64,000 bases of DNA from Sphingomonas sabuli (GCF_014352855.1 NZ_CP060697.1:2252001-2316000); one strand, 5' to 3'; positions 9,912 through 20,417 are shown, counted from the stretch's first letter. The notes: generated by a model from the sequence alone, not told the origin. A program made the numbers and translations.

Positions 9912-10868
9912 ATGAACCCGCTCCCGCTCGCCGACCTGTTCCAGTCCGTGTCCGACCCGACGCGCCTGCGGATTCTTGCCCTGCTGACACGGATGGAGCT
10001 GTCGGTCGGCGAACTGGCGCAATTGCTGGAACAGAGCCAGCCGCGGGTGTCGCGCCATGTCCGCATCCTGGCCGACGCCGGGGTGGTCGAGCGGCGCAAG
10101 GAGGGCAGCTGGGTGTTCCTTGCCATCGACGGCGCCGAACGCACCCGCCAGCTGCTGCAGCTGATCGACGCCTGGACCGACGCCGGTACGCGCGCCGTCT
10201 TCGACCGGGATTCCGAGCGGCTCGATGCCGTCCGCGCCGATCGCGCCGAAGCGGCCGAGCGCTATTTCGCCGCCCATGCCGACGGGTGGGATTCGATCCG
10301 CTCGCTCCATGTCGCGGAAACCGAGGTCGAACGCGCGATCGACGGCGCGCTGGATGGGCGCGGGCTTGGCACGCTGGTCGACATCGGCACCGGCACCGGG
10401 CGCATGCTCGAACTGTTCGGCCCGCGCGCCGCGGAAGCGATCGGCATCGACCGGTCCTCCGACATGCTCCGGCTGGCCCGGGTCAAGCTGGCCAGCGCGG
10501 GCGTGCAGTCGAGCCTTCGCCAGGGCGACATGTACGCGCTGCCGCTGGGCGATTCGGTCGCCGACTGCGTGATCATCCACCAGGTTCTCCACTTCGCCCA
10601 CGCCCCGGCGCAGGCGATCGCGGAAGCGGCCCGCGTGCTCAGCCCCGGCGGCACGCTGCTGGTCGCCGACTTCGCCGCGCACGAGCGCGAGGAGCTGCGC
10701 ACCCGCGACGCCCACCTCCGGCTGGGCTTCGGCGACGACGTGATGACCGGCTGGTTCGCCGCCGCCGGGCTCGACGTCGACCATATTGAACATCTTGAAG
10801 GCGGGGAGCTGACCGTGACCATCTGGCGCGGCTCCAAGCCCGAGCAGCGAAAGCGCAAGGCCGCATGA
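9912..10868 (+). CDS. ArsR-family regulator fused to a SAM-dependent methyltransferase (SahR-like)
   Basis: A 318-residue fusion. Residues 1-95 form an ArsR winged helix (LFQSVSDPTRLRILALL, and the recognition helix region QSQPRVSRHVRILADAGVV). Residues about 140-310 form a class I methyltransferase with the SAM-binding loop LVDIGTGTGRMLELFG and an acidic residue in GIDRSSDM. No obvious ArsR metal-binding cysteine pair is seen. The gene heads the metF-metH operon and overlaps metF by ATGA, so it probably senses a methionine-cycle metabolite such as SAH through the fused domain and represses the operon. An upstream in-frame GTG at 9897 lies inside the operator, so the ATG is preferred. The sensed ligand is inferred from known SahR regulators. 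Confidence 0.85.
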   Translation: MNPLPLADLFQSVSDPTRLRILALLTRMELSVGELAQLLEQSQPRVSRHVRILADAGVVERRKEGSWVFLAIDGAERTRQLLQLIDAWTDAGTRAVFDRDSERLDAVRADRAEAAERYFAAHADGWDSIRSLHVAETEVERAIDGALDGRGLGTLVDIGTGTGRMLELFGPRAAEAIGIDRSSDMLRLARVKLASAGVQSSLRQGDMYALPLGDSVADCVIIHQVLHFAHAPAQAIAEAARVLSPGGTLLVADFAAHEREELRTRDAHLRLGFGDDVMTGWFAAAGLDVDHIEHLEGGELTVTIWRGSKPEQRKRKAA

Positions 10869-11773
10869 ACCGTCACCCGCTCTCCGACGATCGCGCCCAC
10901 CTCGATCCCCTGTTCGCCAAGGCGCGGGGCGATATCGAGGTCAGCTTCGAATTCTTCCCGCCCAAGACGGAGAAGATGGCCGCGACCCTGTGGGATTCGG
11001 TCCAGACCCTGGAGCCGCTGCACCCGCGCTTCGTGTCGGTGACCTACGGCGCGGGGGGATCGACCCGCGAACGCACCCACGCGACAGTCAAGCGCATCCT
11101 CGAGGAAACCGACCTGACCCCGGCGGCGCATCTGACCTGCGTCGGCGCCAGCCGCGACGAGATCGATGCGGTCGCCCGAGACTATTGGGACATCGGCGTG
11201 CGCCACATCGTCGCCCTGCGCGGCGACCCGTCGGAGCCGGGCGCGCGGTTCGAGCCGCATCCCGACGGCTATGCCAACGCCGCCGAGCTGGTCGCCGGCC
11301 TCAAGAGGATCGCGCCGTTCGACATTTCGGTCGCCTGCTATCCCGAAATCCACCCGGACAGCGGAACCAAGTCGGCCGATCTCGACAACCTCAAGCGCAA
11401 GGTCGACGCCGGCGCCGACCGCACGATCAGCCAATTCTTCTTCTCGGCCGACGCCTTCCTGCGCTTTCGCGACGAAGCGGCAGACGCGGGGATCGACGTG
11501 GAAATCGTGCCGGGCATCCTGCCGGTGTCGAACGTCGCCACCACCCGGCGCTTCGCCCAGACCTGCGGGGCCTGCATCCCCGACTGGCTCAATCACATGT
11601 TCGAAGGGCTCGACGACTTGCCCGCCGCCCGCCAGCTGATCGCCGCCACCGTCGCGGCCGAACTGTGCGGCCAGCTGTACGCCGAGGGTGTCCGCACCTT
11701 CCATTTCTACACGCTCAATCGCGCCGAGCTCAGCTACGCGATCTGCCACCTTCTTGGAGTGCGCCCCCAGTGA
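10865..11773 (+). CDS. metF: Methylenetetrahydrofolate reductase
   Basis: FAD enzyme that reduces 5,10-methylene-THF to 5-methyl-THF, the methyl donor for methionine synthase. The 302-residue length is standard. It has the family motifs FEFFPPKTEKM near the N-terminus (with a catalytic Glu), SVTYGAGGSTRERT, ALRGDPSEPG, and the QFFFSADAFLRF segment. It starts with an ATGA overlap with the regulator gene and ends with a GTGA overlap with the first methionine synthase gene, so all four genes form one operon that supplies methyl-THF directly to the next two products. Confidence 0.96.
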   Translation: MNRHPLSDDRAHLDPLFAKARGDIEVSFEFFPPKTEKMAATLWDSVQTLEPLHPRFVSVTYGAGGSTRERTHATVKRILEETDLTPAAHLTCVGASRDEIDAVARDYWDIGVRHIVALRGDPSEPGARFEPHPDGYANAAELVAGLKRIAPFDISVACYPEIHPDSGTKSADLDNLKRKVDAGADRTISQFFFSADAFLRFRDEAADAGIDVEIVPGILPVSNVATTRRFAQTCGACIPDWLNHMFEGLDDLPAARQLIAATVAAELCGQLYAEGVRTFHFYTLNRAELSYAICHLLGVRPQ

Positions 11774-12804
11774 CCCAGTCCCAAGTCTTCCGGTCGGAAG
11801 CGACCCGGCGCATCCTCATCAAGGACGGCGCCTACGGCACGCTGATCCAGGCGGAGAAACTGTCGCCGGAGGCCTATTGCGCGGGCATGGACCTGCTCAA
11901 GGACCAGAAGGGCAATAACGACCTGCTCAACCTGACCCAGCCGGACGTCATCCGATCGATCTGCGGGCGGTTCGCCGATTCCGGGGTCGACGTGCTGGCG
12001 ACCAACACCTTCAACGCAAATCGCATCAGCCAGGCCGATTACGGGGCCGAGGCGCTGGTCGGCGAGATCAACCGCGCCGCCGCGCGGATCACGCGCGAAG
12101 TCGCGGATCGCGACGGCAAGACGCGCTGGGTCGCCGGTGCGCTGGGCCCGACCAACAAGACGCTGTCGCTGTCGCCCGACGTCAACGATCCCGCCTTTCG
12201 CGAAGTCGATTTCGACACGGTCAAGCAGGTGTACCGCGAACAGGTCGACGCGCTGGTCGAGGGCGGGGTGGACTTCATCCTGGTCGAAACGGTGTTCGAC
12301 ACGCTCAATGCCAAGGCCGCGGTGATGGCGGTGCTGGAGGCCGAGCAGGCGCTGGGCCGCGAACTGCCGCTGATGGTGTCGATGACCCTTACCGACCTTA
12401 GCGGCCGCAACCTGTCGGGCCATACGGTCGAAGCCTTCTGGGCCAGCATCCGCCATGCCCGCCCGCTGACCATCGGCCTCAACTGCTCGTTCGGCGCGGC
12501 CCAGCTGCGCCCGCACCTGAGCGCGCTGGCCGGGGTCGCGGACGCCCTGGTCATGGCCTATCCCAACGCCGGCCTGCCCAACGAGCTGGGCGAATATGAC
12601 GAAGCGGCGGAAGAAACCGCGGCCCAGGTCGGCGAATGGATTCGCGACGGGCTGGTCAACGTCGTCGGCGGTTGCTGCGGCACTACGCCGGCGCACATCG
12701 CCGCCATCGCCCGGATCGCCGCCGGCAAGCCGCCGCGCACCGTCCCGCAGCCGCGCCGGCAGACCCTGCTGGCGGGCCTCGAGCCGATGGTGATCGCGGC
12801 GTGA
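11770..12804 (+). CDS. metH: Methionine synthase homocysteine-binding subunit (MetH N-terminal half)
   Basis: A 344-residue protein equivalent to the first domain of cobalamin-dependent MetH. It binds and activates homocysteine through zinc. The zinc ligands are visible: the cysteine in [10 protein letters not shown] and the adjacent pair in [11 protein letters not shown]. The N-terminal DGAYGTLIQ loop is also present. The GTG start overlaps the metF stop (GTGA), and its own stop overlaps the next GTG (GTGA). The remaining MetH domains are on the separate downstream gene, so the enzyme is split in two polypeptides at a domain boundary, an arrangement known in several alphaproteobacteria. Confidence 0.92.
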   Translation: MTQSQVFRSEATRRILIKDGAYGTLIQAEKLSPEAYCAGMDLLKDQKGNNDLLNLTQPDVIRSICGRFADSGVDVLATNTFNANRISQADYGAEALVGEINRAAARITREVADRDGKTRWVAGALGPTNKTLSLSPDVNDPAFREVDFDTVKQVYREQVDALVEGGVDFILVETVFDTLNAKAAVMAVLEAEQALGRELPLMVSMTLTDLSGRNLSGHTVEAFWASIRHARPLTIGLNCSFGAAQLRPHLSALAGVADALVMAYPNAGLPNELGEYDEAAEETAAQVGEWIRDGLVNVVGGCCGTTPAHIAAIARIAAGKPPRTVPQPRRQTLLAGLEPMVIAA

Positions 12805-15449
12805 ACGAGCTTTCCGACGTGAATGCCGATCCCGAACAGCAAGCTGCGGCCGGCGCCCGCTTCGTCAATGTCGGCGAACGGACCAATGTCACCGGGTCGG
12901 CCAAGTTCAAGAAACTGATCCTGGCCGGCGATTATGACGCGGCGGTCGAAGTCGCGCGCCAGCAGGTGGAAAACGGCGCCCAGATCATCGACGTCAACGT
13001 CGACGAGGCGCTGCTCGATTCCGAAGCGGCGATGACGACCTTCCTCAAGCGTATCGCGGCCGAGCCGGACATCGCCCGGGTGCCGGTGATGATCGACAGT
13101 TCGAAGTGGAGCGTGATCGAAGCCGGCCTGAAATGCGTGTCGGGCAAGCCGATCGTCAATTCGATCAGCCTCAAGGAAGGCGACGACGCGTTCCTTGAAC
13201 TGGCGCGCAAGTGCCGCGCCTATGGCGCCGCGGCGGTGGTCATGGCGTTCGACGAGACCGGCCAGGCCGACACCAAGGCGCGCAAGGTCGAGATTTGCGA
13301 GCGCGCCTACAAGACGCTGGTCGCCGACGGCACCGAGCCGCAGGACATCATTTTCGACCCCAACATCTTTGCTGTCGCCACCGGCATCGACGAGCATCGC
13401 CGCTACGCGATCGACTTCATCGAGGCTGCCCGGGAAATCCGCCGCCGCTGTCCCGGCGCGCATATTTCGGGCGGGCTGTCCAACCTGAGCTTCTCGTTCC
13501 GCGGCAACGAACCGGTACGCCGGGCGATGCACAGCATCTTCCTGTTCCACGCCATCCCGGCGGGGATGGACATGGGCATCGTCAACGCCGGCCAGCTGGA
13601 CGTGTACGACCAGATCGACCCGGAGCTGCGCGAGGCGTGCGAGGACGTCATTCTCGACCGCCGCGACGACGCCACCGAACGGCTGGTCGAGCTCGCCGAG
13701 AAATATCGCGGGACCGACGCGGCGACCGAAAAAGCGGCGGCCGAATGGCGCTCGCTGCCGGTGCCGGAGCGGCTGTCCTATGCGCTGGTCAAGGGCATCG
13801 ACGCGCACATCGTCGACGATACCGAAGAGATGCGCCAGCAGATCGCCGCCGCCGCCGGCCGGCCGATCGAGGTCATCGAAGGCCCGTTGATGGACGGCAT
13901 GAACGTCGTCGGCGACCTGTTCGGGTCGGGTAAGATGTTCCTGCCGCAAGTCGTCAAGTCCGCCCGCGTGATGAAAAAGGCCGTCGCCCACCTCATCCCG
14001 TTCATCGAGGAAGAGAAAGAGCGCACCGGCGCGACGCAGGGCAAGGGCAAGGTCGTGATGGCGACCGTCAAGGGCGACGTTCACGACATCGGCAAGAACA
14101 TCGTTGGCGTCGTTCTGCAGTGCAACGGCTTCGAGGTCATCGACTTGGGCGTGATGGTCCCGTGGCAGGACATCCTGCAGTCGGCCAACGACAACAATGC
14201 CGACATGATCGGGCTGTCTGGACTGATCACCCCGTCGCTGGACGAAATGGTCACGGTCGCGGGCGAGATGCAGCGGCTGGGGCTGAAGACGCCGTTGCTG
14301 ATCGGCGGGGCGACCACCAGCAAGGCGCATACCGCCTTGCGCATCGACCCGGCCTATGAAGGGCCGGTGATCCATGTGCTCGACGCCAGCCGCGCCGTCG
14401 GCGTCGCGTCCAGCCTGGTTTCCGACACCCAGCGCGAACCGCTGATCGCCGCGACCGCGGGCGATTACGACACGCTGCGCAAGTCGCGCGAGCGCAGCGG
14501 CCATAGCGAGCTGGCAAAGTTGGCCGACGCCCGCGCCAATCCCTTCGCCTACGACCCGTCGGGCCAGGCACCACCGCCGGTCCGCCCGGGGCTTCACCAG
14601 TTCGGCGAATGGCCGCTGCGCGACCTGCGCGCGTCGATCGACTGGACGCCCTTCTTCCGCGCGTGGGAGCTGGCCGGCAATTACCCCGCGATCCTCGACG
14701 ACGATGTAGTCGGCGCCAGCGCGCGCAGCCTGTTCGACGACGCGCAGGCGATGCTCGAACGGATGATCGCCGAACGCTGGGTCACGCCAAAGGCCACCGT
14801 CGGCCTGTGGCGGTGCAAGCGCGAAGGTGACGACGTGCTGATCCTGGCCGGCAACGACTGGGTCCGCGTGCCTTTCCTGCGCCAGCAGGTGAAGAAGCGG
14901 GAAGGCCGCTCCAACATGTGCCTGGCCGATTTCATCAACCCGGAAGGCGAGGACTGGATCGGCGGGTTCGCCGTCGGCATCCACGGCCTGTCGCCGCACC
15001 TCGAGCGGTTCAAGGCGGAGAATGACGATTATTCGGACATCCTGCTCAAGGCATTGTCCGACCGCCTTGCCGAAAGCTTCGCGGAGGTTCTGCACGCCGA
15101 GGTTCGCAACCGCATCTGGGGTTATGCCGAAGAGCATTTTTCGACTGCCGACCTGATCCGCGAGCAATTCCAGGGCATCCGCCCGGCGCCGGGCTATCCG
15201 GCCTGTCCGGACCACAGCCTGAAGCCGATCCTGTTCGAGATGCTCGGCGGCAATCCGGGCGAAGTGTCGCTGACGGAGAATTTCGCGATGCTGCCGACGT
15301 CAGCGGTGTCGGGCTTCTACTTCGGCCACCGCGACAGCCAGTATTTCGGCGTCGCCCGCATCGGTCGCGACCAGCTGGAAGATTATGCCGGCCGGCGCGG
15401 CGTCGATGTCGATCAGGCCGAACGCTGGCTGCGGCCGAACCTGGACTAG
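12801..15449 (+). CDS. metH: Methionine synthase folate/cobalamin/activation subunit (MetH C-terminal half)
   Basis: An 882-residue protein carrying the other MetH modules. A methyl-THF (pterin) binding domain starts [17 protein letters not shown] cobalamin cap and Rossmann domain contains the [11 protein letters not shown] motif, whose histidine is the lower cobalt ligand. The C-terminal AdoMet reactivation domain has [12 protein letters not shown]. Together with the homocysteine subunit it methylates homocysteine using methyl-THF. The GTG start overlaps the previous stop in a GTGA junction. Long frames on the other strand across this gene are artefacts of GC content. Confidence 0.95.
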   Translation: MNELSDVNADPEQQAAAGARFVNVGERTNVTGSAKFKKLILAGDYDAAVEVARQQVENGAQIIDVNVDEALLDSEAAMTTFLKRIAAEPDIARVPVMIDSSKWSVIEAGLKCVSGKPIVNSISLKEGDDAFLELARKCRAYGAAAVVMAFDETGQADTKARKVEICERAYKTLVADGTEPQDIIFDPNIFAVATGIDEHRRYAIDFIEAAREIRRRCPGAHISGGLSNLSFSFRGNEPVRRAMHSIFLFHAIPAGMDMGIVNAGQLDVYDQIDPELREACEDVILDRRDDATERLVELAEKYRGTDAATEKAAAEWRSLPVPERLSYALVKGIDAHIVDDTEEMRQQIAAAAGRPIEVIEGPLMDGMNVVGDLFGSGKMFLPQVVKSARVMKKAVAHLIPFIEEEKERTGATQGKGKVVMATVKGDVHDIGKNIVGVVLQCNGFEVIDLGVMVPWQDILQSANDNNADMIGLSGLITPSLDEMVTVAGEMQRLGLKTPLLIGGATTSKAHTALRIDPAYEGPVIHVLDASRAVGVASSLVSDTQREPLIAATAGDYDTLRKSRERSGHSELAKLADARANPFAYDPSGQAPPPVRPGLHQFGEWPLRDLRASIDWTPFFRAWELAGNYPAILDDDVVGASARSLFDDAQAMLERMIAERWVTPKATVGLWRCKREGDDVLILAGNDWVRVPFLRQQVKKREGRSNMCLADFINPEGEDWIGGFAVGIHGLSPHLERFKAENDDYSDILLKALSDRLAESFAEVLHAEVRNRIWGYAEEHFSTADLIREQFQGIRPAPGYPACPDHSLKPILFEMLGGNPGEVSLTENFAMLPTSAVSGFYFGHRDSQYFGVARIGRDQLEDYAGRRGVDVDQAERWLRPNLD

Positions 15450-15525
15450 GTCCGCCACCATTCGTCCCCCGCGGCTTGGCGCAGGTCGAACGGATGTTTG
15501 CATGTCGCGCGCGGGCTTGTAGCGC

Positions 15526-17610
15526 ATGGCGATGCTTCGCCGCCTGATCCTCCTGCTCGCGCTGCTGCTCGCGCCGACGTGGGCGCAGGCGCGCGGAATC
15601 GATCCCGAACTGGTCGCCGAAGGTCCCGCGGTGCCGGGCGGCGAGGTCGAGCTGGCGATCGTAATGCGCACCAAGCCCGGATGGCACGGCTATTGGTTGA
15701 ACCCCGGCGACGCCGGCCTGCCGATGGACGTCAAATGGTCGCTTCCGGCCGGTTATTCGGTCGGCACGTTCCACTATCCGGTGCCTGGCCGGCTGCTGAT
15801 CGGCGGCATCATGAATTACGTCTACGAACATGATTATGCCGTCCTCGCGCGGCTGAAGGTGCCGGCGGGCGCCAGCGGCATCGTGCCCATCCGCGCCAGC
15901 GCGACATGGCTGGCCTGCACCGACAAGATCTGCGTTCCCGAAAGCGGCGAACTGGCGCTCGACCTGGCGGTCGGGACCGGCGCGTCGAAGCGCGCGCAGT
16001 TCGACCAGTGGCGCCGCGCGCTGCCGCGTCCGCTCGCGACCCAGGCGCGCTTCGAAGAGCGCAACGGCAAGGTGCGGATCGCCGTTCCCCTGCCGGCCAG
16101 CGTCGCGGTCGACGATCCCTATTTCTTTCCCGCGGAAGACGGCGTCGCTGACTATGCGGGCGTGCAGGTGTTTCGCCGCGACGGCGACACGCTGATCGCC
16201 GAACTGCCCGGCGGGGGCCGGACGCCGCCGCGGATCAGCGGCGTGCTGGCGATTGGCGAGGGCGATGGCCTGGAGTTGACGGCCGTGCCGGGCCCGGTGC
16301 CGCAGGGCGGGGCCCCGGTCGGCGCGCTGGGCGACAACGCACTTTTGTGGGCGGTGCTCGGTGCGATCCTCGGCGGCATCCTGCTCAACCTGATGCCCTG
16401 CGTCTTTCCGATCCTCGCGCTCAAGGCGCTGCATCTCGCTCGGAGCGGCGGGGACGCGGGTCATGCGCGGCGCGACGCGCTGGCCTATGCCGGCGGCGCG
16501 ATCCTCGGCACCGGTGCGCTGGGCCTGGCGCTGCTGGCGATCCGCGCGGGCGGGAATGCCGCGGGGTGGGCGTTCCAGTTGCAGGACCCGCGATCGATCA
16601 TGCTGCTGTTGCTGCTGGCGACCGCGATCACCGCCAATCTGGTCGGCCTGTTCCAGTTGCCGACGGTCGGCGGCGGAACGCGGCCGGCGGGGAGCTTTGG
16701 CACCGGCGCGCTGGCGGCCTTCGTCGCCACGCCCTGCGCCGGGCCATTCCTCGGCGCAGCACTGGGGACGGCACTGCTGCTGCCACTCTATGGCTCGGTC
16801 CTGGTGTTTGCCGCGCTTGGCCTCGGGCTGGCGCTGCCGTTCCTTGCAGTCGCCTTCATCCCCGCGCTGCGGCGAAAGCTGCCCGCGCCGGGGCCGTGGA
16901 TGCAGCGGCTGCAACGTTTTCTGGCGATCCCCATGGCCGCCACCGCGATCGGCGCGATCTGGCTGCTCTATCGCGAAGCGGGGATGACCGGCCTGTGGAT
17001 CGGTATAGCGGCGGCCGCTGTACTGCTGGCCGCGCTGGTGCTGGTTGGCCGCGGGCAGCGGTCTGGCGGCGCGCTCATCTGGCTGGGCACCGGCGTTGCC
17101 GCGCTCGCCGTGGCCGGTGCGATCGCCGTCGCGCCGCAGCGCAACGAAGCCGCGCTGGCGAAGATCGAGGGCGCCGAACCCTGGAGCGAGGCGGCGGTGC
17201 AAAAGGTGCTCGCTTCCGGCCGTCCGGCCTTCGTCTATTTTACCGCCGACTGGTGCCTGACGTGCAAGGTCAACGAGGCCGCGGCGATCGACCGCGACAG
17301 CGTCCGCGCCGCGTTCGACCAGTCGGGGGTCCAGGTGTTCGCCGCCGATTGGACCAACGGCGATCCGGCCATCACCCGCTTTCTGGAGGGCCGCGGCCGT
17401 GCCGGCGTTCCGCTTTACCTGTGGTATGCGCCGGGCAAGCCGCCGGAGGAGTTGCCGCAGGTGCTCACCCCCGCCATGCTTACTTCCCGCGCTCGGGCAC
17501 CACGCTGGCGGGCCGCTCCCAGACCTTTCGGCCCGCGACCCAGGTTTCGACGACCTGGGTCCGGCCGAGCGCCTGCGCATCGACCTGCGTCGGATCGCGG
17601 TCGACGATGA
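15526..17610 (+). CDS. DsbD/ScsB-type thiol:disulfide interchange protein with antisense C-terminal extension
   Basis: A 694-residue inner-membrane reductase that would pass electrons from cytoplasmic thioredoxin to periplasmic substrates. It has a signal peptide; a periplasmic alpha domain (KPGWHGYWLNPGDAG, with a Cys pair in ACTDKICVPES); a multi-helix DsbD transmembrane core whose redox cysteines lie in LNLMPCVFPIL and ATPCAGPFLG; and a C-terminal thioredoxin domain with ADWCLTCK. Homologues would be expected to end near LPQVLTPAML, but here the frame continues about 43 residues, rich in Arg and Pro, antisense to the 3' end of the amidohydrolase gene (17480). That tail is probably a stop-loss extension. 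The native partner is unknown. Confidence 0.88.
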   Translation: MAMLRRLILLLALLLAPTWAQARGIDPELVAEGPAVPGGEVELAIVMRTKPGWHGYWLNPGDAGLPMDVKWSLPAGYSVGTFHYPVPGRLLIGGIMNYVYEHDYAVLARLKVPAGASGIVPIRASATWLACTDKICVPESGELALDLAVGTGASKRAQFDQWRRALPRPLATQARFEERNGKVRIAVPLPASVAVDDPYFFPAEDGVADYAGVQVFRRDGDTLIAELPGGGRTPPRISGVLAIGEGDGLELTAVPGPVPQGGAPVGALGDNALLWAVLGAILGGILLNLMPCVFPILALKALHLARSGGDAGHARRDALAYAGGAILGTGALGLALLAIRAGGNAAGWAFQLQDPRSIMLLLLLATAITANLVGLFQLPTVGGGTRPAGSFGTGALAAFVATPCAGPFLGAALGTALLLPLYGSVLVFAALGLGLALPFLAVAFIPALRRKLPAPGPWMQRLQRFLAIPMAATAIGAIWLLYREAGMTGLWIGIAAAAVLLAALVLVGRGQRSGGALIWLGTGVAALAVAGAIAVAPQRNEAALAKIEGAEPWSEAAVQKVLASGRPAFVYFTADWCLTCKVNEAAAIDRDSVRAAFDQSGVQVFAADWTNGDPAITRFLEGRGRAGVPLYLWYAPGKPPEELPQVLTPAMLTSRARAPRWRAAPRPFGPRPRFRRPGSGRAPAHRPASDRGRR

Positions 17611-19147
17611 TGAAGTCCGCCCACTTGCCCGGCTCCAGAGCGCCGATCCTTTGTTCGGCAAAGCCGGCGTAGGCGGCATCGCGAGTGAAGCCGCGGAGCG
17701 CTTCGCCCAGCGTCAGCCGCTCCGCCGGGATCCAGCCGCCGGGTGGCTGGCCGTTGAGGTCCTGGCGGCTGATCGCCGCGGACAGGCCCGGGAAGGGATT
17801 GGGCGATTCGACCGGAAAATCCGAGCCGAGGGCCAGCCGCGCGCCGCTGCGCAGCACCGACCGCCAGGCGTAGGCGCCGCCCAGCCGGTCTGGGCCCAGC
17901 CGCGCTTCGGCCATCGTTCGGTCGCTGGTCTGGTGCGTGGGCTGCATCGACGCGATGATCCCTGCCGGCTTCAGCCGCGCGATATCGGCCGGGTCGGCAA
18001 CCTGAAAATGTTCGATCCGCCAGCGCCGGTCGCCGCCATGCGCCCGGGCCAACGTTTCGAATGCGGCAATGGCCTGCGCGTTGGCGGCATCACCGATCGC
18101 ATGAACCGCGACCTGGATGCCCGCCTTGGCCGCTTCGTCCGCCTTGGCGAGGAGTTCGGCATCCTGGAGAAATTGCAGTCCGCGCGTGTCCGGCTTGTCG
18201 GCATAAGGCTGTTTCAACCACGCGCCGCGCGAGCCGAGCGCGCCGTCGCCGTACAGCTTTACCCCGCCCAAGCGCAGCCGGTCAGCGTACAGCCAGTCGG
18301 TCGGTCCGTTCGGCGCCAGCTTGCGCAGATTATCCATGTCTAGGGCATAAGCGATGATGCGGATGTCGAGCCGGCCGGCATCGCCCGCACGGCGAAAGGC
18401 GGCCCAGCCGGCGGGGTCGGTGCCCATGTCGGCGGCGGCGGTGATCCCGACCGACAGCAACGCCTGCTGGGTCTTGGCCAGCGCCTCGTCCATCTGCGCG
18501 TCGCTTGGCGCGGGGACCTTGTCGGACACCAGGGCGGAGGCGGCGTCGACCAGCAGGCCGGTCGGGCGGCCGTCGGCGTCGCGCTCGATCTTGCCGCCGC
18601 TCGGGTCCGTGGTGGCCGCGGTCACGCCCGCCGCACGCAGCGCGGCGCTGTTGACGACGATCGCGTGTCCGTCGACCCGTTCCAGCACTACCGGCCGGTC
18701 GCCGACCACGGCATCGAGGTCGGCGGCGGTCGGAAAGCGCTTGTCCGGCCACATTTCCTGGTTCCAGCCGCGCCCGCCGATCCAGGCGGCGTCGGGATGC
18801 CGGGCGGCATAGTCGCGCAGCCGGGTCTTGAGGTCGTCGAGCGAGCGGGTGCCGACGAGGTCGAGCTGGATCGCGGCAAGGCCGATGCCCATCACATGGC
18901 CGTGCGCATCGATCAGCCCGGGCAGGACCGTGCGCCCGTTGAGGTCGATCACCCGCGTCGCTGCGGGCCGCGGTTCGTCGGCGCGGACCAGCCGCAGCAC
19001 GCGCCCGTCATCATCGACCAGCAGGCCTTGGAACGACGTGATCGAACCGTCCGCCGCAGCCTGAATCCCGTTGGCGTTGGCGAACAGCGTCTGGGCCGGC
19101 GCGGGCGCGGCGAGCAGGGCGGCGAGGGCGAGAAGCGTGCGTTTCAT
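17480..19147 (-). CDS. YtcJ-like amidohydrolase, secreted
   Basis: A 555-residue metal-dependent hydrolase of the amidohydrolase superfamily. It begins with a signal peptide (MKRTLLALAALLAAPAPAQ), so it is likely periplasmic. The metal-centre landmarks are visible in order: DAHGHVMG (HxH), KLYGDGALGSRG, VAVHAIGDAAN, WRIEHFQVAD and LALGSDFPVESP. Members of this branch hydrolyse amides, formamides or cyclic imides; the substrate cannot be read from sequence. It is convergent with the dsbD-like gene, overlapping it by 131 bases, and divergent from the threonine ammonia-lyase gene with 52 bases between starts. Confidence 0.88.
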   Translation of the reverse strand: MKRTLLALAALLAAPAPAQTLFANANGIQAAADGSITSFQGLLVDDDGRVLRLVRADEPRPAATRVIDLNGRTVLPGLIDAHGHVMGIGLAAIQLDLVGTRSLDDLKTRLRDYAARHPDAAWIGGRGWNQEMWPDKRFPTAADLDAVVGDRPVVLERVDGHAIVVNSAALRAAGVTAATTDPSGGKIERDADGRPTGLLVDAASALVSDKVPAPSDAQMDEALAKTQQALLSVGITAAADMGTDPAGWAAFRRAGDAGRLDIRIIAYALDMDNLRKLAPNGPTDWLYADRLRLGGVKLYGDGALGSRGAWLKQPYADKPDTRGLQFLQDAELLAKADEAAKAGIQVAVHAIGDAANAQAIAAFETLARAHGGDRRWRIEHFQVADPADIARLKPAGIIASMQPTHQTSDRTMAEARLGPDRLGGAYAWRSVLRSGARLALGSDFPVESPNPFPGLSAAISRQDLNGQPPGGWIPAERLTLGEALRGFTRDAAYAGFAEQRIGALEPGKWADFIIVDRDPTQVDAQALGRTQVVETWVAGRKVWERPASVVPERGK

Positions 19148-19199
19148 CGACCCCGCTTAGCATTGTCGGCGACCAAGTGAACGGCTACGCCCGCCGCCG

Positions 19200-20417
19200 A
19201 TGAGTGAGCGTCCCACGATTGACGATATCCGCGCCGCGGCCACGCGGATCGAAGGCGCGGTGCTGCGCACGCCGATGCTGCACAGCAAGATCCTGTCCGA
19301 CGCAATCGGCGCGGAAATCTGGCTCAAGTTCGAAAATCTGCAATTCACGTCCGCCTACAAGGAGCGCGGCGCGCTCAACAAATTGCTGCAGCTGTCGGAC
19401 GAGGAACGGTCGCGCGGAGTCATCGCCGCGTCAGCCGGCAATCATTCGCAGGCGGTGGCCTATCACGCCCGGCGGCTGGGCATTCCGGCGGTCATCGTCA
19501 TGCCCGAGGCGACGCCGACGATGAAGGTCACGCAGACGGAGGGCCATGGCGCGAAGGTCGTGCTGCATGGCGCGATGTTCGACGATGCCTATGCCAAGGC
19601 GCGCGAGCTCGAAGCGGCGGAAGGCTATGCCTTCGTCCATCCGTTCGACGATCCGCAGATCATCGCCGGGGCCGGGACGGTCGGGCTGGAAATGCTCGAA
19701 GACGTGCCGGACCTCGACACGATCGTGGTGCCGATCGGCGGCGGCGGGTTGATGTCCGGCGTGTCGATCGCGGCGCGGGCGATCAAGCCGGGCATCGAGC
19801 TGATCGGGGTTGAGGCCGAACTCTACCCGTCGATGAAATGCGAAATCGACCGGTGCAGCCTGCCGCTCGGCGGCGACACGCTGGCCGAGGGCATTGCAGT
19901 CAAGAACCCGGGCGTGCTGACCGCTGAGATCCTCAAGGACAATCTCGACGATCTCGTGCTGGTCGCCGAACGCGATATCGAAAGCGCGGTGGCGATGCTG
20001 GTGACGATCGAAAAGACGGTCGTCGAAGGCGCCGGCGCCGCGGGGCTAGCGGCGATGCTGGACGATCCGGCGCGTTTTTCGGGCAAGAAGGTCGCGACCC
20101 TGCTGTGCGGCGGCAACATCGACACGCATTTGCTGGCCAACGTGCTGGTCCGCGACCTCGTCCGCCAGGGCCGCATCGCGCGGCTGCGCGTCGCGGCGCA
20201 GGACCAGCCGGGCGCGCTGGCGCGGATCACCGACCAGTTTCACGAAGCGGGCGTCAACATCATCGAGATTCGCCACAGCCGCATCTTCACCGCGCTGCCG
20301 GCCAAGGACACGGTGATCGAGGTGGAATGCGAAGCCCGCGATTCGGCCGCCATCGATCAGGTCGAAGCGATGCTGAAAGCCGCCGGCTTCCACGTCGACC
20401 GCGCCTCGCTCGACTAA
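19200..20417 (+). CDS. ilvA: Threonine ammonia-lyase with C-terminal ACT domain
   Basis: A 405-residue PLP enzyme that deaminates threonine (and possibly serine) to 2-oxobutyrate, feeding isoleucine synthesis or threonine catabolism. The PLP lysine is Lys54 in FTSAYKERGA, followed by the ASAGNHSQAVA loop and the Gly-rich PIGGGGLMSG phosphate loop. The last 80 residues form an ACT-like domain (LRVAAQDQPGALARITDQF) that normally binds an amino-acid effector. The size is that of the short, single-ACT form rather than the two-ACT IlvA of enterobacteria, so tdcB-like catabolic function remains possible. Confidence 0.9.
   Translation: MSERPTIDDIRAAATRIEGAVLRTPMLHSKILSDAIGAEIWLKFENLQFTSAYKERGALNKLLQLSDEERSRGVIAASAGNHSQAVAYHARRLGIPAVIVMPEATPTMKVTQTEGHGAKVVLHGAMFDDAYAKARELEAAEGYAFVHPFDDPQIIAGAGTVGLEMLEDVPDLDTIVVPIGGGGLMSGVSIAARAIKPGIELIGVEAELYPSMKCEIDRCSLPLGGDTLAEGIAVKNPGVLTAEILKDNLDDLVLVAERDIESAVAMLVTIEKTVVEGAGAAGLAAMLDDPARFSGKKVATLLCGGNIDTHLLANVLVRDLVRQGRIARLRVAAQDQPGALARITDQFHEAGVNIIEIRHSRIFTALPAKDTVIEVECEARDSAAIDQVEAMLKAAGFHVDRASLD

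Noticed and set aside
12558..15215. 885-codon open frame opposite metH
   Set aside because: Antisense to a clear MetH; composition artefact with Arg/Asp/Gly-rich text.
15046..17679. 877-codon open frame opposite the DsbD-like gene
   Set aside because: Arg/Gly/Gln-rich low-complexity translation spanning two genes; no motifs.
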